DNA of 64,000 nucleotides, taken from the NCBI RefSeq assembly GCF_008693385.1, contig NZ_CP044065.1, forward strand, positions 868,001 through 932,000. Direction: 5' to 3'. Source of the stretch: Cupriavidus pauculus (lineage in GTDB: Bacteria > Pseudomonadota > Gammaproteobacteria > Burkholderiales > Burkholderiaceae). The notes beneath the pieces were generated by a model, which did not search any database, was not told where the DNA came from, and saw only the letters and a list, made by a program, of their open reading frames with translations. Within the stretch, counting starts at the first letter, position 1, and each line of letters opens with the position of its first letter. Shown one piece after another: positions 1 to 9,481 of this stretch. The position numbers and the translations under genes are program-made.

Positions 1-939
1 GTGTTCCAGAACGTCGTGCTGCCCGTGGTCTACGATCTCGGCTTCGGCGGCTACGCGGAAGAGGCGTTCACGGGCACCGAATGGCTGCTCGCGGGCATCG
101 TGCAGATCGCGGTGATGATCCTGATCCTCGGCCCGCTCGAGAAGCTGCGGCCGGTGGAGCCGGTGACGGACCGCCCCGCGGTCCGCGTGGACATCCTGTA
201 CACGATGATCCATCGGCTCGGGCTGTTCCGGCTCGCGATGTTCTTCGTGCTCGACCCGCTCAGCGACCTGATCGAAGGGCATCTGCGGCTGCTCGGCTGG
301 CAGCGCATCAACGTCGAGGACTGGTGGCCCGCGGTCACGTCGTCGCCCATCGTCAGCTTCCTGATCTACCTGATGCTGTTCGACCTCGTCGACTACTGGT
401 ATCACCGTTTCTCGCACACTTACCGCTGGTGGTGGAGCCTGCATGCGCTGCACCATAGCCAGCGGCAGATGACGCTCTGGAGCGACAACCGCAATCACCT
501 GCTCGACGATATCCTGCGCGACACCGTATTCGCGGTCATCGCGCTGGCGGTCGGCGTGGAACCGTCGCAGTACATCCTGCTGGTGGCGCTGTCGCAGCTG
601 TTGCAGAGCCTCCAGCACGCGAACCTGCGCCTGCACTTTGGCTGGCTCGGCGAGCGGCTGCTGGTGTCGCCGCGCTTCCATCGCACGCATCATGCGGTGG
701 GGCTCGGTCACGAGACGCCGGGCAAGGGCGGCAAGCCCATGCGCCTCGGCGGCTGCAATTTCGGCGTGCTGTTTCCGTGGTGGGACATGATGTTCGGCAC
801 GGCCGTGTTCACGGACCGGTACTACCCGACCGGCGTGCGCGACCAGATGCCGCCGCCGGCGGGGAAGAACCGCGACTATGGCCGCGGTTTCCTCGCGCAG
901 CAGTGGTATGGCGTCAAGCGGCTGCTGCGTATCAATTGA
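1..939 (+). CDS. Sterol desaturase / fatty acid hydroxylase family membrane protein, probably 5'-truncated
   Basis: Integral-membrane di-iron oxygenase of the fatty acid hydroxylase superfamily. Three histidine clusters that bind the di-iron centre are visible: HRFSH (residues 135-139), HALHH (148-152) and HRTHH (227-231). Hydrophobic segments lie around residues 28-45, 70-85, 115-130 and 175-205. The substrate cannot be told from sequence; bacterial members act on sterol-like, carotenoid or lipid substrates. The frame is open from base 1, where a GTG happens to sit, so the true start may lie upstream of the window. The stop falls 27 bp before the next gene, suggesting cotranscription. Confidence 0.85.
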   Translation: MFQNVVLPVVYDLGFGGYAEEAFTGTEWLLAGIVQIAVMILILGPLEKLRPVEPVTDRPAVRVDILYTMIHRLGLFRLAMFFVLDPLSDLIEGHLRLLGWQRINVEDWWPAVTSSPIVSFLIYLMLFDLVDYWYHRFSHTYRWWWSLHALHHSQRQMTLWSDNRNHLLDDILRDTVFAVIALAVGVEPSQYILLVALSQLLQSLQHANLRLHFGWLGERLLVSPRFHRTHHAVGLGHETPGKGGKPMRLGGCNFGVLFPWWDMMFGTAVFTDRYYPTGVRDQMPPPAGKNRDYGRGFLAQQWYGVKRLLRIN

Positions 940-966
940 GCAGCGGCCTGTGCTAGGCTCCTTGCC

Positions 967-1842
967 ATGAACGATATCCTCCGCGCTTTCGGACGCGCCC
1001 TCGTCAGTCAGTTCCACCCCCGCATGCTCGCGCTCACCGTGCTGCCGTTCGTGCTGGCCACGGTGCTCTGGGGCGGGCTGCTGTGGTGGGGGTGGGAGCC
1101 GATCATGAACACCACGCGCCTGCTGCTGGAAGGCTCGGTGTTCACGAGCTGGATCTACGCGGCGCTCGATTGGCTGAACCTGCAGTCGCTGCGTTCCGTG
1201 GTGGCGCCGCTGTTCGTGCTGATGATCGCCGTGCCGCTCGTCATCGCGTCGATGCTGGTCTTTATCAGCCTGTGCTCGGTGCCGGCCGTGGTGCGGCACC
1301 TCGAACGCAGCTATCCCGATCTTGCCAAGTCGCACGGCGGCAGTGTGTTCGGCAGCGTCGTCGCGTCGTTCGGCAATACGTTCGTGTTCCTGCTGCTCGT
1401 GATCGTCACGCTGCCGCTGTGGCTGGTACCGCCGTTTTTCGCGCTGATTCCGCCGGTGCTATGGGGCTGGCTGACCTACCGCGTGATGACCTACGACGCG
1501 CTGGCCGAGCATGCGACGGCCGAGGAGCGCAAGACGCTGATGAAGCGCCATCGCGGCGCGCTGCTGATGATCGGCATCGCCGTCGGCCTGCTGGGCTCCG
1601 CGCCCACGCTGCTGTGGGTCTGGTCGGCGATGATCATCTTCCTGTTTCCGGTCGTGCTCGTGGGGACGTTATGGCTCTACGTGCTGATCTTTATCTTCTC
1701 GGCATTGTGGTTCGGGCACTTCTGCCTGCGCGCGCTCGCACAGCTGCGCGCGGAGCGGGTGGGCGCGGCCCCGCCGGCGCCGCCGGGCGGCGACATCATC
1801 GATCTTGCGCCGTCCGATATCCGGCGCATTGAACCATCCTGA
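967..1842 (+). CDS. EI24 domain-containing (CysZ-like) membrane protein
   Basis: A 291-residue multi-pass inner-membrane protein of the EI24/CysZ family. It has long hydrophobic stretches near residues 18-35, 80-105, 135-170, 195-220 and 222-250, separated by short polar loops, and a soluble Pro/Ala-rich tail. CysZ of enteric bacteria takes up sulfate for cysteine synthesis; whether this homologue does the same is unknown, and no cys genes are adjacent. It follows the desaturase-like gene by 27 bp and precedes the CinA-like gene by 13 bp, so the three probably form one transcript. Confidence 0.75.
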   Translation: MNDILRAFGRALVSQFHPRMLALTVLPFVLATVLWGGLLWWGWEPIMNTTRLLLEGSVFTSWIYAALDWLNLQSLRSVVAPLFVLMIAVPLVIASMLVFISLCSVPAVVRHLERSYPDLAKSHGGSVFGSVVASFGNTFVFLLLVIVTLPLWLVPPFFALIPPVLWGWLTYRVMTYDALAEHATAEERKTLMKRHRGALLMIGIAVGLLGSAPTLLWVWSAMIIFLFPVVLVGTLWLYVLIFIFSALWFGHFCLRALAQLRAERVGAAPPAPPGGDIIDLAPSDIRRIEPS

Positions 1843-1855
1843 AGCGGGGGCAAAC

Positions 1856-2659
1856 ATGGGTTTCGGCCTGATCGTCATCGGTGACGAGATTCTGTCGGGG
1901 CGGCGCGAGGACAAGCACATGCGCCGTGCCATCGAGTTCCTGGGCGCGCGGGGCCTGGCGCTGGAGTGGGCCGAGTATATCGGCGACGATCGCGAGCGCA
2001 TCACGGCCACGCTGCGCCGCACGCTCGCGGGCAGCGACGTGGTGTTCTGCACGGGCGGGATCGGTGCGACCCCCGACGACCATACGCGCCAGTGCGCGGC
2101 GGCGGCGCTGGGCGTGCCGCTGGCCCTGCACCCGGAGGCGCGCGAGCTGATCGCGCAACGGATCGTGGAGACGGCCAACGGCGATCCGGTCAAGGCCAAC
2201 CTCGACCTTCCGGAGAACCGGCACCGGTTCAAGATGGGCGAGTTCCCGGTCGGTGCGCGGATCATCCCGAACAGCTACAACCGCATTCCGGGCTTCTCGG
2301 TGGCCGACCATCACTTCATGCCCGGCTTCCCGGTGATGGCGTGGCCGATGATGGAGTGGGTGCTCGACCACTACTACTCGCACCTGTTTCACCTCGCGCG
2401 CGAACAGTCACGCGCGTTCTACGTGTTCGAAGCGCCCGAGTCCACGCTGACGCCGCTCATGGAGCAGGTGGAATCGGCGTTCGAGGGCATTCGCGTGTTC
2501 AGCCTGCCGTCGGTCGGCGACGTCAGCCGCGGCGACCGCTTTGCGCGGCGCCATATCGACCTGGGCGTCAAGGGCCCCGAGGCACTCGTGGGCCCGGCCT
2601 ACGCGATGCTGCTGGACGGCGTGCGGGCCATGGGCTTCGAGATCGTGGAGCAGGGCTGA
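1856..2659 (+). CDS. CinA N-terminal / MoaB-Mog-like molybdopterin-binding domain protein
   Basis: 267 residues from the ATG at 1856; an upstream ATG at 1805 would overlap the preceding gene, and the 1856 start follows AAGCGGGGG. The N-terminus GFGLIVIGDEILSGRREDKH and the later TGGIGATPDDHT are hallmarks of the CinA/MoaB nucleotide-and-pterin-binding fold. The C-terminal nicotinamide-nucleotide amidase domain of full CinA is absent, so this is the stand-alone COG1058-type protein often annotated competence/damage-inducible protein A. A molecular function has not been assigned with certainty. It ends directly against the convergent rhodanese gene, with no bases between the stop codons. Confidence 0.85.
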   Translation: MGFGLIVIGDEILSGRREDKHMRRAIEFLGARGLALEWAEYIGDDRERITATLRRTLAGSDVVFCTGGIGATPDDHTRQCAAAALGVPLALHPEARELIAQRIVETANGDPVKANLDLPENRHRFKMGEFPVGARIIPNSYNRIPGFSVADHHFMPGFPVMAWPMMEWVLDHYYSHLFHLAREQSRAFYVFEAPESTLTPLMEQVESAFEGIRVFSLPSVGDVSRGDRFARRHIDLGVKGPEALVGPAYAMLLDGVRAMGFEIVEQG

Positions 2660-3124
2660 TCAGGCGCCGTGCCACGGCAGGCCGCGGAAGCACCAGCCTT
2701 CCACGGTCTTGCGGTGATAGTGGTCGTCGCGCGGACCCTCGAACCCTTCCAGCACGTCCATCGCGTATTTGAAACCGGCTTCCGTCGCCACGCGCGCGGC
2801 GTGCTTCGAGCGCGCGGCGCTGCGGCACAGAAACAGCACGGGCGTGTCCTCGCCGACGCGGGCGCGCAGTTCGGTCACGAAGTTCGGATTCTGCGTGCCG
2901 CCCGGATAAGTGGACCATTCGACATGCGCGAACTGCGCGTCGGGCAGGTCCACGCCACCCACCCAGTCCAGTTCCGCCTGCGTGCGGACGTCGACGAGCA
3001 CCGCCGTCGGGTCGGCCTGCAGCAGCGCATAGGATTCCTGCGGCGTCAGGGCGCCGAAGTAGGCAAGCTGGTTTTGCTGCTGGCGCGCCTTGGCGGCCTG
3101 AAGGAGATCGTCTCGGGTGGTCAT
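2660..3124 (-). CDS. Rhodanese-like domain protein
   Basis: A 154-residue single-domain rhodanese. The persulfide-forming cysteine is C100 in the active-site loop CRSAARS; LVDVRTQAELDWVGG (about residues 43-57) is the conserved CH2A motif, and VATEAGF with the following helix completes the fold. There is no signal peptide, so it should be cytoplasmic. Single-domain rhodaneses shuttle sulfane sulfur to acceptors such as cyanide or glutathione; the physiological acceptor here is unknown. It is convergent with the CinA-like gene, and its start lies 435 bp from glnA, so that long spacer holds promoters for both. Confidence 0.9.
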   Translation of the reverse strand: MTTRDDLLQAAKARQQQNQLAYFGALTPQESYALLQADPTAVLVDVRTQAELDWVGGVDLPDAQFAHVEWSTYPGGTQNPNFVTELRARVGEDTPVLFLCRSAARSKHAARVATEAGFKYAMDVLEGFEGPRDDHYHRKTVEGWCFRGLPWHGA

Positions 3125-3231
3125 CGCGAATGTCGGTGTGGGGGATGAAAGGAAGGGGGGATGAAAGGAATGGGCGCTATTCTAGCGCTCTCGTTCCTCG
3201 AAATTGCGGCCACGCATCGTTGCGGTGCATT

Positions 3232-3248
3232 GGCACCAAACAAGTGCT
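3232..3248 (+). promoter_or_regulatory. NtrC-type enhancer box 1 upstream of glnA
   Basis: GGCACCAAACAAGTGCT matches the dyad NtrC site GCACC-N5-GGTGC in both half-sites with one weak position (AAGTGC). Its centre is about 30 bp, close to three helical turns, from box 2, the spacing expected for cooperative NtrC dimers. Confidence 0.6.
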
Positions 3249-3261
3249 TTCTCTTGCCTCT

Positions 3262-3278
3262 TGCACCATGTTGGTGTT
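3262..3278 (+). promoter_or_regulatory. NtrC-type enhancer box 2 upstream of glnA
   Basis: TGCACCATGTTGGTGTT is a near-perfect NtrC dyad (TGCACCA-N3-TGGTGCA). It lies about 165 bp upstream of the sigma54 promoter, a normal enhancer distance. The NtrC homologue is encoded in the same locus. Confidence 0.7.
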
Positions 3279-3340
3279 TGATGGGTAAGGCGGCGAGACG
3301 CCGGGTAGCGGTGCATGAATCGCGCTTGCGGCACTTTGCC

Positions 3341-3354
3341 GATTGCATGCAATC
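3341..3354. promoter_or_regulatory. Perfect 14-bp palindrome between the NtrC boxes and the glnA promoter
   Basis: GATTGCATGCAATC is perfectly self-complementary and lies midway between the enhancer boxes and the sigma54 promoter. It could be an operator for another regulator or a bend site. The function is unknown. Confidence 0.4.
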
Positions 3355-3431
3355 CGGTATGGCGCGTCGCGGTGCGGGCTCGCGCGCAGGTGCACATTTT
3401 TCGGGACTTGCAGGTGCAAAGTTGGTTTTTG

Positions 3432-3449
3432 TTGGCATGCTTTCTGCTA
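3432..3449 (+). promoter_or_regulatory. Sigma54 (-24/-12) promoter of glnA
   Basis: TTGGCATG-CTTT-CTGCTA has the invariant GG at 3434-3435 and GC at 3446-3447 separated by exactly 10 bp, and agrees with the consensus TTGGCACG-N4-TTGCW. Transcription would start near 3458, giving an untranslated leader of about 100 nt. Together with the NtrC boxes this is a classic nitrogen-limitation promoter. Confidence 0.75.
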
Positions 3450-3559
3450 ACATTCCTCGTCCCTTTTGGGGCGGTTTCCACAGGGCTGGCGCGGGACCGT
3501 CTCAATAATGGCTTTCTCAGATTGCTGCTCAGATTCAGCCGAATTTCCAGGAGATAGGC

Positions 3560-4975
3560 ATGGCCCAAAGCGTTGCAGATGTAATGAAGCTCGTGAAGGA
3601 AAACGACGTCAAGTTCGTCGATTTCCGCTTCACGGATACCAAAGGCAAGGAACAGCACGTCTCGGTGCCGACGTCGCACTTCGATGAAGACAAGTTCGAA
3701 AGCGGCCATGCATTCGACGGTTCGTCCATCGCCGGCTGGAAGGGTATCGAAGCTTCGGACATGCTGCTGATGCCGGATTCGAACACCGCTCACATCGATC
3801 CGTTCTATGAAGAGCCGACGCTGGTGCTGACCTGCGACGTGATCGAGCCGTCCGACGGCAAGGGTTACGACCGCGACCCGCGTTCGATCGCGCGCCGCGC
3901 GGAAGCCTACCTGAAGAGCTCCGGCCTGGGCGACGCCGCCTACTTCGGTCCGGAACCCGAATTCTTCATCTTCGACGGCGTGACCTGGAACGTCGATATG
4001 CAAGGCTGCTTCGTGAAGATCCAGTCCGAAGAAGCCCCGTGGTCGGCCGGCAAGGAATTCGAGCACGGCAACAGCGGTCACCGTCCGGGCAAGAAGGGCG
4101 GCTACTTCCCGGTTGCCCCGATCGACACGTTCCAGGACATGCGTTCGGAGATGTGCCTGATTCTCGAATCGCTGGGCATCCCCGTCGAAGTGCACCACCA
4201 CGAAGTGGCTGGCCAGGGCCAGAACGAAATCGGCACGAAGTTCAGCACGCTGGTGCAACGCGCCGACTGGACGCAGCTGCAGAAGTACGTGATCCAGAAC
4301 GTCGCGCACACCTACGGCAAGACGGCCACGTTCATGCCGAAGCCGGTCGTTGGCGACAACGGTTCGGGCATGCACGTTCACCAGTCCGTGTGGAAGGACG
4401 GCCAGAACCTGTTCGCGGGCAACGGCTACGCCGGCCTGTCGGAATTCGCGCTGTACTACATCGGCGGCATCATCAAGCACGCTCGCGCGCTGAACGCGAT
4501 CACGAACCCGGGTACCAACTCGTACAAGCGTCTGGTGCCGGGCTTCGAAGCTCCGGTGAAGCTGGCCTACTCGGCACGTAACCGTTCGGCGTCGATCCGT
4601 ATTCCGTATGTCGCGAACCCGAAGGGCCGTCGTATCGAGACCCGTTTCCCGGATCCGCTGTGCAACCCGTACCTGGGCTTCTCGGCGCTGCTGATGGCCG
4701 GTCTCGATGGCGTGCAGAACAAGATCCACCCGGGCGAAGCTGCCGACAAGAACCTGTACGATCTGCCGCCGGAAGAAGACGCGAAGATCCCGACCGTCTG
4801 CGCGAGCCTCGACCAGGCCCTGGAACACCTCGACAACGATCGCGAGTTCCTGACCCGCGGCGGTGTGTTCTCGAACTCGATGCTGGACGCCTACATCGAG
4901 CTCAAGATGGAAGAAGTCACGCGTTTCCGCATGACGACGCACCCGATCGAGTTCGACATGTACTACTCGCTGTAA
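3560..4975 (+). CDS. glnA: Glutamine synthetase, type I (GSI-beta)
   Basis: ATP-dependent condensation of glutamate and ammonia to glutamine, the main ammonium-assimilation reaction; a cytoplasmic dodecamer. 471 residues is the normal GSI length. Visible signatures are FDGSSIAGW near residue 53, the ATP-binding [10 protein letters not shown] near residue 265, and the adenylylation site NLYDLP with Tyr400, so GlnE-type control should apply. The start is the ATG at 3560 after AGGAGATAGGC. It is preceded by NtrC boxes and a sigma54 promoter, and followed by a terminator-like hairpin, then by a DUF4124 gene, glnL and glnG, giving an auto-regulated nitrogen locus. Confidence 0.98.
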   Translation: MAQSVADVMKLVKENDVKFVDFRFTDTKGKEQHVSVPTSHFDEDKFESGHAFDGSSIAGWKGIEASDMLLMPDSNTAHIDPFYEEPTLVLTCDVIEPSDGKGYDRDPRSIARRAEAYLKSSGLGDAAYFGPEPEFFIFDGVTWNVDMQGCFVKIQSEEAPWSAGKEFEHGNSGHRPGKKGGYFPVAPIDTFQDMRSEMCLILESLGIPVEVHHHEVAGQGQNEIGTKFSTLVQRADWTQLQKYVIQNVAHTYGKTATFMPKPVVGDNGSGMHVHQSVWKDGQNLFAGNGYAGLSEFALYYIGGIIKHARALNAITNPGTNSYKRLVPGFEAPVKLAYSARNRSASIRIPYVANPKGRRIETRFPDPLCNPYLGFSALLMAGLDGVQNKIHPGEAADKNLYDLPPEEDAKIPTVCASLDQALEHLDNDREFLTRGGVFSNSMLDAYIELKMEEVTRFRMTTHPIEFDMYYSL

Positions 4976-5038
4976 AGCGAGATCGCTCCGGATTGTGACC
5001 TGGCTTGCCGGGTTGTGACCGGACAACAGTAGCACCAG

Positions 5039-5069
5039 AAAGGGGCGGCCTCGGCTGTCCCTTTTTGTT
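5039..5069 (+). terminator. Rho-independent terminator after glnA
   Basis: AAAGGG (5039-5044) pairs with CCCTTT (5059-5064), followed by further Ts. It probably lets glnA be made in excess over the downstream regulators, with read-through into the rest of the locus. Confidence 0.55.
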
Positions 5070-5122
5070 TGGCGGCGCGGGATGCTCGCTAGAATGGGGC
5101 TCTTTTCATAATAACGGGGTCA

Positions 5123-5707
5123 ATGTCCATGAACGATATCTGGGAAGCCGCCGGCGACGACGTCGCGCACCGTGGCGCGGCGCGGTCCGGGCGCGCGGCT
5201 ACGCACCATCTTCGTGTTGCTTTCCCCATTGTGGGGCTCGCGCTGGTGCTGACGATGTGGAACTCGCCGGCCGCCGCGCAGTCTTCCGACGTGTATGTGT
5301 GCACGGGCCCGAACGGCGTGCCCGAGTACCGGAACGGCAATGCGGGCAAGGGCTGCAAGAAGCTGACGCTGCCCGACGTGGTGACGGTGCCCGGTGGCGC
5401 GCGTCCGCAGACGAGCCGGGGCACGGCGGGCGCGGCGTCGCCGACGTCGTTCCCGCGCGTGGACGGTGCCACGCAGAAGAGCCGCGACGGCGAGCGCCGC
5501 GGCGTGCTGGAGCAGGAGTTGCAGAGCGAAGAGGCCAAGCTGGCGGCCCTGCGCGCCGAGTACAACAACGGCGAGCCGGAACGTCAGGGCAACGAGCGCA
5601 ACTATCAGAAATATCTCGATCGCACGGCTGCGCTGCGCGACGACATCGCGCGTAGCGAAGCGAATCTCGCGTCGCTGCGCCGCGAGCTATCCAACCTGAA
5701 GGACTGA
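5123..5707 (+). CDS. DUF4124 domain-containing envelope protein in the gln locus
   Basis: 194 residues. A hydrophobic segment (about 31-53) ending in PAAAQ looks like a signal peptide or N-terminal anchor with a long cytoplasmic lead. SSDVYVCTGPNGVPEYRN followed by KGCKKL is the small two-cysteine DUF4124 beta-domain. Residues about 125-194 are a charged, Leu/Glu/Arg-rich region predicted to be coiled coil. The function of DUF4124 is not established. It lies between glnA and glnL, with only 4 bp before the sensor gene, so it should be co-regulated with nitrogen control. ATG codons at 5123 and 5129 are both possible starts. Confidence 0.8.
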   Translation: MSMNDIWEAAGDDVAHRGAARSGRAATHHLRVAFPIVGLALVLTMWNSPAAAQSSDVYVCTGPNGVPEYRNGNAGKGCKKLTLPDVVTVPGGARPQTSRGTAGAASPTSFPRVDGATQKSRDGERRGVLEQELQSEEAKLAALRAEYNNGEPERQGNERNYQKYLDRTAALRDDIARSEANLASLRRELSNLKD

Positions 5708-5711
5708 TCTC

Positions 5712-6899
5712 ATGCGTCGCCTGATTCGCGGTGTTTCACGGAAGGTAACCGGGGCCGACCGCGCCAAGAACGATCCCGCGGTACAGGATCCCGCGACACA
5801 GGCGAGCCCCGAGCAGGCGGCAAACGTGGTACCGCTGGGCGACGTGGCGTTCCACCCCGGGCTGGACGTGATTGCCAACCCGGTGCTGCTCGTGCGCGGG
5901 ACGGGCCTGCATGTCGTGTACGCCAATCCCGCGTCCGAGGCCGCGTTCGCGATGTCGCGGCGCGCGATGGTCGAGCTGACGCTGCCGGACCTGTTCGGCG
6001 AGTCCGAGGAAGTGCGCAGCATGATCGAGAGCGTGACCGCGCGGCAGGTCGATGTGCGGCGCCAGGACCTGCTGCTGCGCCCGCCGTTGCAGGAGCCGCT
6101 GCACGCGCACGTGGTCATCGGCGCGATCGAGGGCCATCCGTCCACGGTGCTGGTCGAGCTCATGCACAACGAGCAGAAGCTGCGCAGCGACCGCGAGGAG
6201 CGCCTGATCGACCTGACCTCCGCGAACAAGGAACTCATCCGCAATCTCGCGCACGAGATCAAGAACCCGCTGGGCGGCATTCGCGGCGCGGCGCAGTTGC
6301 TCGAGTTCGAGCTGCCGGAGCGCTCGCTGCGCGAGTACACGCAGGTGATCATCAAGGAGTCGGACCGGCTGCAGACGCTCGTCGATCGGCTGCTGGAGCC
6401 GCATCGCCATCCGCATATCGTGTCCGAGCTCAATATCCACGAGGTGCTCGAGCGCGTGCGCTCGGTGGTGCTGGCCGAGTTTCCGAACGGGCTCGATATC
6501 GTGCGGGACTACGACGCGAGTCTGCCCGAGCTGCGTGGCGACATGGAGCAACTGATCCAGGCCGTGCTGAACATCGTTCATAACGCGGCGCAGGCGCTCC
6601 ACGAGCGCATTGCGCGCGGCGATGCGCAGATCATTTTGCGAACGCGTGTGGCGCGCCAGGTCACGATTGCCAAGCGTCTGTACAAGCTGGCATTGGACTT
6701 GCATGTGACAGACAACGGCCCGGGCATCCCCGAGGACATACGCGAACGCATCTTCTATCCGCTGGTATCGGGACGGGATGGCGGCAGCGGACTCGGTCTC
6801 ACACTCGCTCAAACCTTCGTGCAGCAGCACGAGGGCTTGATCGAATGCGAGAGCCGGCCGGGCTTTACCGACTTCCGTATTCTGCTGCCGCTGCATTAG
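5712..6899 (+). CDS. glnL: Nitrogen regulation sensor histidine kinase NtrB (NRII)
   Basis: Cytoplasmic kinase/phosphatase of the NtrB-NtrC pair, which phosphorylates NtrC when nitrogen is short and is switched to phosphatase by PII protein. 395 residues: a PAS-like domain (about 45-150), the dimerisation H-box LAHEIKNPLGG with His181, then an HATPase_c domain with N-box NIVHNAAQA, G1-box DNGPGIP and G2-box GSGLGLTLAQ. There are no membrane segments. The N-terminus is about 40 residues longer than the enteric protein. The gene starts 4 bp after the DUF4124 gene and is followed by glnG after about 90 bp. Confidence 0.95.
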   Translation: MRRLIRGVSRKVTGADRAKNDPAVQDPATQASPEQAANVVPLGDVAFHPGLDVIANPVLLVRGTGLHVVYANPASEAAFAMSRRAMVELTLPDLFGESEEVRSMIESVTARQVDVRRQDLLLRPPLQEPLHAHVVIGAIEGHPSTVLVELMHNEQKLRSDREERLIDLTSANKELIRNLAHEIKNPLGGIRGAAQLLEFELPERSLREYTQVIIKESDRLQTLVDRLLEPHRHPHIVSELNIHEVLERVRSVVLAEFPNGLDIVRDYDASLPELRGDMEQLIQAVLNIVHNAAQALHERIARGDAQIILRTRVARQVTIAKRLYKLALDLHVTDNGPGIPEDIRERIFYPLVSGRDGGSGLGLTLAQTFVQQHEGLIECESRPGFTDFRILLPLH

Positions 6900-6991
6900 T
6901 CGCCCGTTCGGCGTGTCGTGCGGGCAGAGCGGGTCCAACAACAGGGGCTCGCCAGCAGGGGCCCGCTACCAGCGGGGATACGGGGGACCAC

Positions 6992-8566
6992 ATGACACCG
7001 AGCAGACAAGCGACGCACATGAAGCCGATCTGGATAGTCGACGACGATCAATCAATCCGCTGGGTCCTGGAAAAGGCCCTTGCCCGTGAAAGCCTGCTCT
7101 CCCGCAGTTTTACCAACGTGCGCGACGTGCTCGCGGCGCTGGAGGACGACGAGCCGCAGGTCCTCATCTCCGATATCCGCATGCCGGGCGGCTCCGGCCT
7201 CGACCTGCTGCAGGCCATCAAGGCGCGTCATCCGGGCCTGCCCGTGATCGTCATGACCGCGTACTCGGATCTCGACAGCGCGGTGGCGGCGTTCCAGGGC
7301 GGCGCGTTCGAATATCTCGCGAAGCCGTTCGACGTGGACAAGGCCGTCGAGCTGATTCGCCGCGCGCTCGAAGAGAGCCTGCGCGAGGAAGAGATGGACG
7401 ACCGCCTCGTCGATGCACCCGAGATCCTCGGGCAGGCACCGGCAATGCAGGACGTGTTCCGCGCGATCGGCCGTCTTTCGCAATCGAACGTCACGGTGAT
7501 GATCACCGGCGAGTCGGGCACGGGTAAGGAACTCGTTGCCCGCGCGCTGCACAAGCACAGCCCGCGCGCGAGCGGTCCCTTTATCGCGCTGAACACGGCC
7601 GCGATTCCGAAGGACCTGCTCGAGTCCGAACTGTTCGGCCACGAGCGTGGCGCGTTCACGGGCGCGCAGACTATGCGCCGCGGCCGCTTCGAGCAGGCCG
7701 AGGGCGGCACGCTGTTCCTCGATGAAATCGGCGATATGCCGTTCGACCTCCAGACGCGCCTGCTGCGCGTGCTGTCGGACGGCAACTTCTATCGCGTGGG
7801 CGGCCACAACCCGCTGCGCGCGAACGTGCGCGTGATCGCGGCCACCCACCAGAACCTGGAGACGCGCGTCAAGGAAGGGCTGTTCCGCGAGGACTTGTTC
7901 CACCGCCTGAACGTGATTCGCCTGCGCCTGCCGCCGCTGCGCGAACGGCCGGAAGACATCACGCTGCTGGCGCGCCATTTCCTGCAGAAGAGCGCGAAGG
8001 AACTCGGCGTGGAGCCGAAGCGCATGTCGGACGAGGCGCTGGCCTATGTCAGCACGCTGCCGTTCCCCGGCAACGTGCGCCAGCTGGAAAACCTCTGCAA
8101 CTGGCTGACCGTGATGGCGCCCGCGCAGACCATCGAGGTCAAGGACCTGCCGCGCGAGATGATCGGCGGCGGCCTGCCCGAGAGCGGCGCGCCGGCGCGC
8201 ACGCCGGAGCGCGTGGGTGGGGGCGAGTACGAGGCGATCGAGTCCGGCGACTATGCCATGGGCCTGTCGGGCGACGGCGACACGATGGTGGCCACGCGTC
8301 CCGTCAATGTCATGCCGGGCCTCGTCGTGCCGGCGTCGGCCGCGGCGGTCTCGGCCAGCTGGGAAACGCTGCTGGCCGCCGAAGCCAAGGCCATGCTCGA
8401 GGCCGGCCAGCCGGACGTGATGGACGCGCTCACGCGCCGGTTCGAGAAGTCCGTACTGGAAGCCGCGCTCGGCGTCACCCGCGGCCGCCGCGTGGAAGCG
8501 GCGACGCGCCTTGGCATCGGGCGCAACACGATCACGCGCAAGCTGCAGGAACTGGGCTTCGATTGA
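6992..8566 (+). CDS. glnG: Nitrogen regulation response regulator NtrC (NRI)
   Basis: Sigma54-dependent enhancer-binding activator. It has a receiver domain with the acidic pocket VDDD and a phospho-acceptor Asp in LISDIRMPG (D61 from this start), an AAA+ domain with Walker A GESGTGKE, the sigma54-contact loop GAFTGA and Walker B LFLDEIGD, and a C-terminal Fis-type HTH ending [16 protein letters not shown] Gly/Ala-rich linker (about residues 390-455) is longer than in enteric NtrC. The start at 6992 follows GGGGGA; the ATG at 7019 ([10 protein letters not shown]) has a poorer ribosome site but fits family N-termini better. Its likely targets include the NtrC boxes before glnA. Confidence 0.95.
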   Translation: MTPSRQATHMKPIWIVDDDQSIRWVLEKALARESLLSRSFTNVRDVLAALEDDEPQVLISDIRMPGGSGLDLLQAIKARHPGLPVIVMTAYSDLDSAVAAFQGGAFEYLAKPFDVDKAVELIRRALEESLREEEMDDRLVDAPEILGQAPAMQDVFRAIGRLSQSNVTVMITGESGTGKELVARALHKHSPRASGPFIALNTAAIPKDLLESELFGHERGAFTGAQTMRRGRFEQAEGGTLFLDEIGDMPFDLQTRLLRVLSDGNFYRVGGHNPLRANVRVIAATHQNLETRVKEGLFREDLFHRLNVIRLRLPPLRERPEDITLLARHFLQKSAKELGVEPKRMSDEALAYVSTLPFPGNVRQLENLCNWLTVMAPAQTIEVKDLPREMIGGGLPESGAPARTPERVGGGEYEAIESGDYAMGLSGDGDTMVATRPVNVMPGLVVPASAAAVSASWETLLAAEAKAMLEAGQPDVMDALTRRFEKSVLEAALGVTRGRRVEAATRLGIGRNTITRKLQELGFD

Positions 8567-8596
8567 TCGCGGGCGGGAGGGCGATCGGCGGCGCGC

Positions 8597-9385
8597 TCAG
8601 CGTGCCGCCAGCAGCCGCTCCGCCATCTCCGCGAATCCCTCGCCGCCCGCGGCATCGGTCACGTAGGCCGGTGCGACGGGCAGCGACGGCAGGACCTCGC
8701 GCACGTTCGCCACGCCCACCGACAGCGGAAAGTGCCCGAACATCGCGGCGTCATTGGCCGAATCGCCGATGAACAGCCACTCGTCGCGGCCGTCGTCGAT
8801 ATCCCCGCCCAGCAATTCCCGCACGCAGGTCCGGCTCATCGACAGCTTGTCGTGCGCGCCGAACCAGCCATTCACATGGATCGAGCTGACCGTCGCGGTC
8901 ATGCCGGCCTCGGTCATCATCGCCGCAATCCGGGCCACCGCCTCCGGCGGCAGCTTCGGCACGTCTTCCGCATGATCCACGGCGAGGTCCGCCGCGTGCC
9001 AGGCCTGGTCCGAGGCCAGCGCGCAGCCGGGCACCTCGCGCACGATCGCTTCCCCCAGCGCGCGGATGCGCGCGAGATTGCGCGCCCGGGTCTCGGGGTC
9101 GTCGAGATAGCGCGTGACCAGCTTGCCCGCGCGCAGATGACAGTAGAACGCGCCGTTCTCGCCGATGATCGCGTCCACGGGCCATAGCCGGGTCAGGATC
9201 TCGGCCCACGCGATACAGCGTCCCGTGACCGGAATCACGTGGAGGCCGGCCCGTTTCAGGCGGTCGAGCGCGGCGTAGGTGGCGGCGGGCAGGGCGCCAT
9301 CGGTGGTCAGCGTGCCGTCGATATCGGTCAGCACGCCACGAACGCGGCGCAGGGCCGCGGCAGACAGGGAGGCGATTGGTTGCAT
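8597..9385 (-). CDS. HAD-IIB family phosphatase (Cof / mannosyl-3-phosphoglycerate phosphatase-like)
   Basis: 262 residues from ATG 9385 (MQPIASL); the frame stays open upstream, but this ATG is where similarity to the family would begin. HAD motif I is DIDGT with nucleophile D21 and acid/base D23. Motif II is VTGR and motif IV is GDSANDAAMF. The size and the inserted cap between motifs II and III fit class IIB. It should hydrolyse a phosphorylated small metabolite in the cytoplasm; the substrate is not predictable. It is convergent with glnG and divergent from ugpB. Confidence 0.85.
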   Translation of the reverse strand: MQPIASLSAAALRRVRGVLTDIDGTLTTDGALPAATYAALDRLKRAGLHVIPVTGRCIAWAEILTRLWPVDAIIGENGAFYCHLRAGKLVTRYLDDPETRARNLARIRALGEAIVREVPGCALASDQAWHAADLAVDHAEDVPKLPPEAVARIAAMMTEAGMTATVSSIHVNGWFGAHDKLSMSRTCVRELLGGDIDDGRDEWLFIGDSANDAAMFGHFPLSVGVANVREVLPSLPVAPAYVTDAAGGEGFAEMAERLLAAR

Positions 9386-9481
9386 GGCCGCGCATTGTAC
9401 GCAAACCGTGCGCGCATGGCGCGACCGTTTTTCTGCGGCGTCAAGCGTGCCGTGTCGCAAAAAAGCTGCAATATTTCCGTC

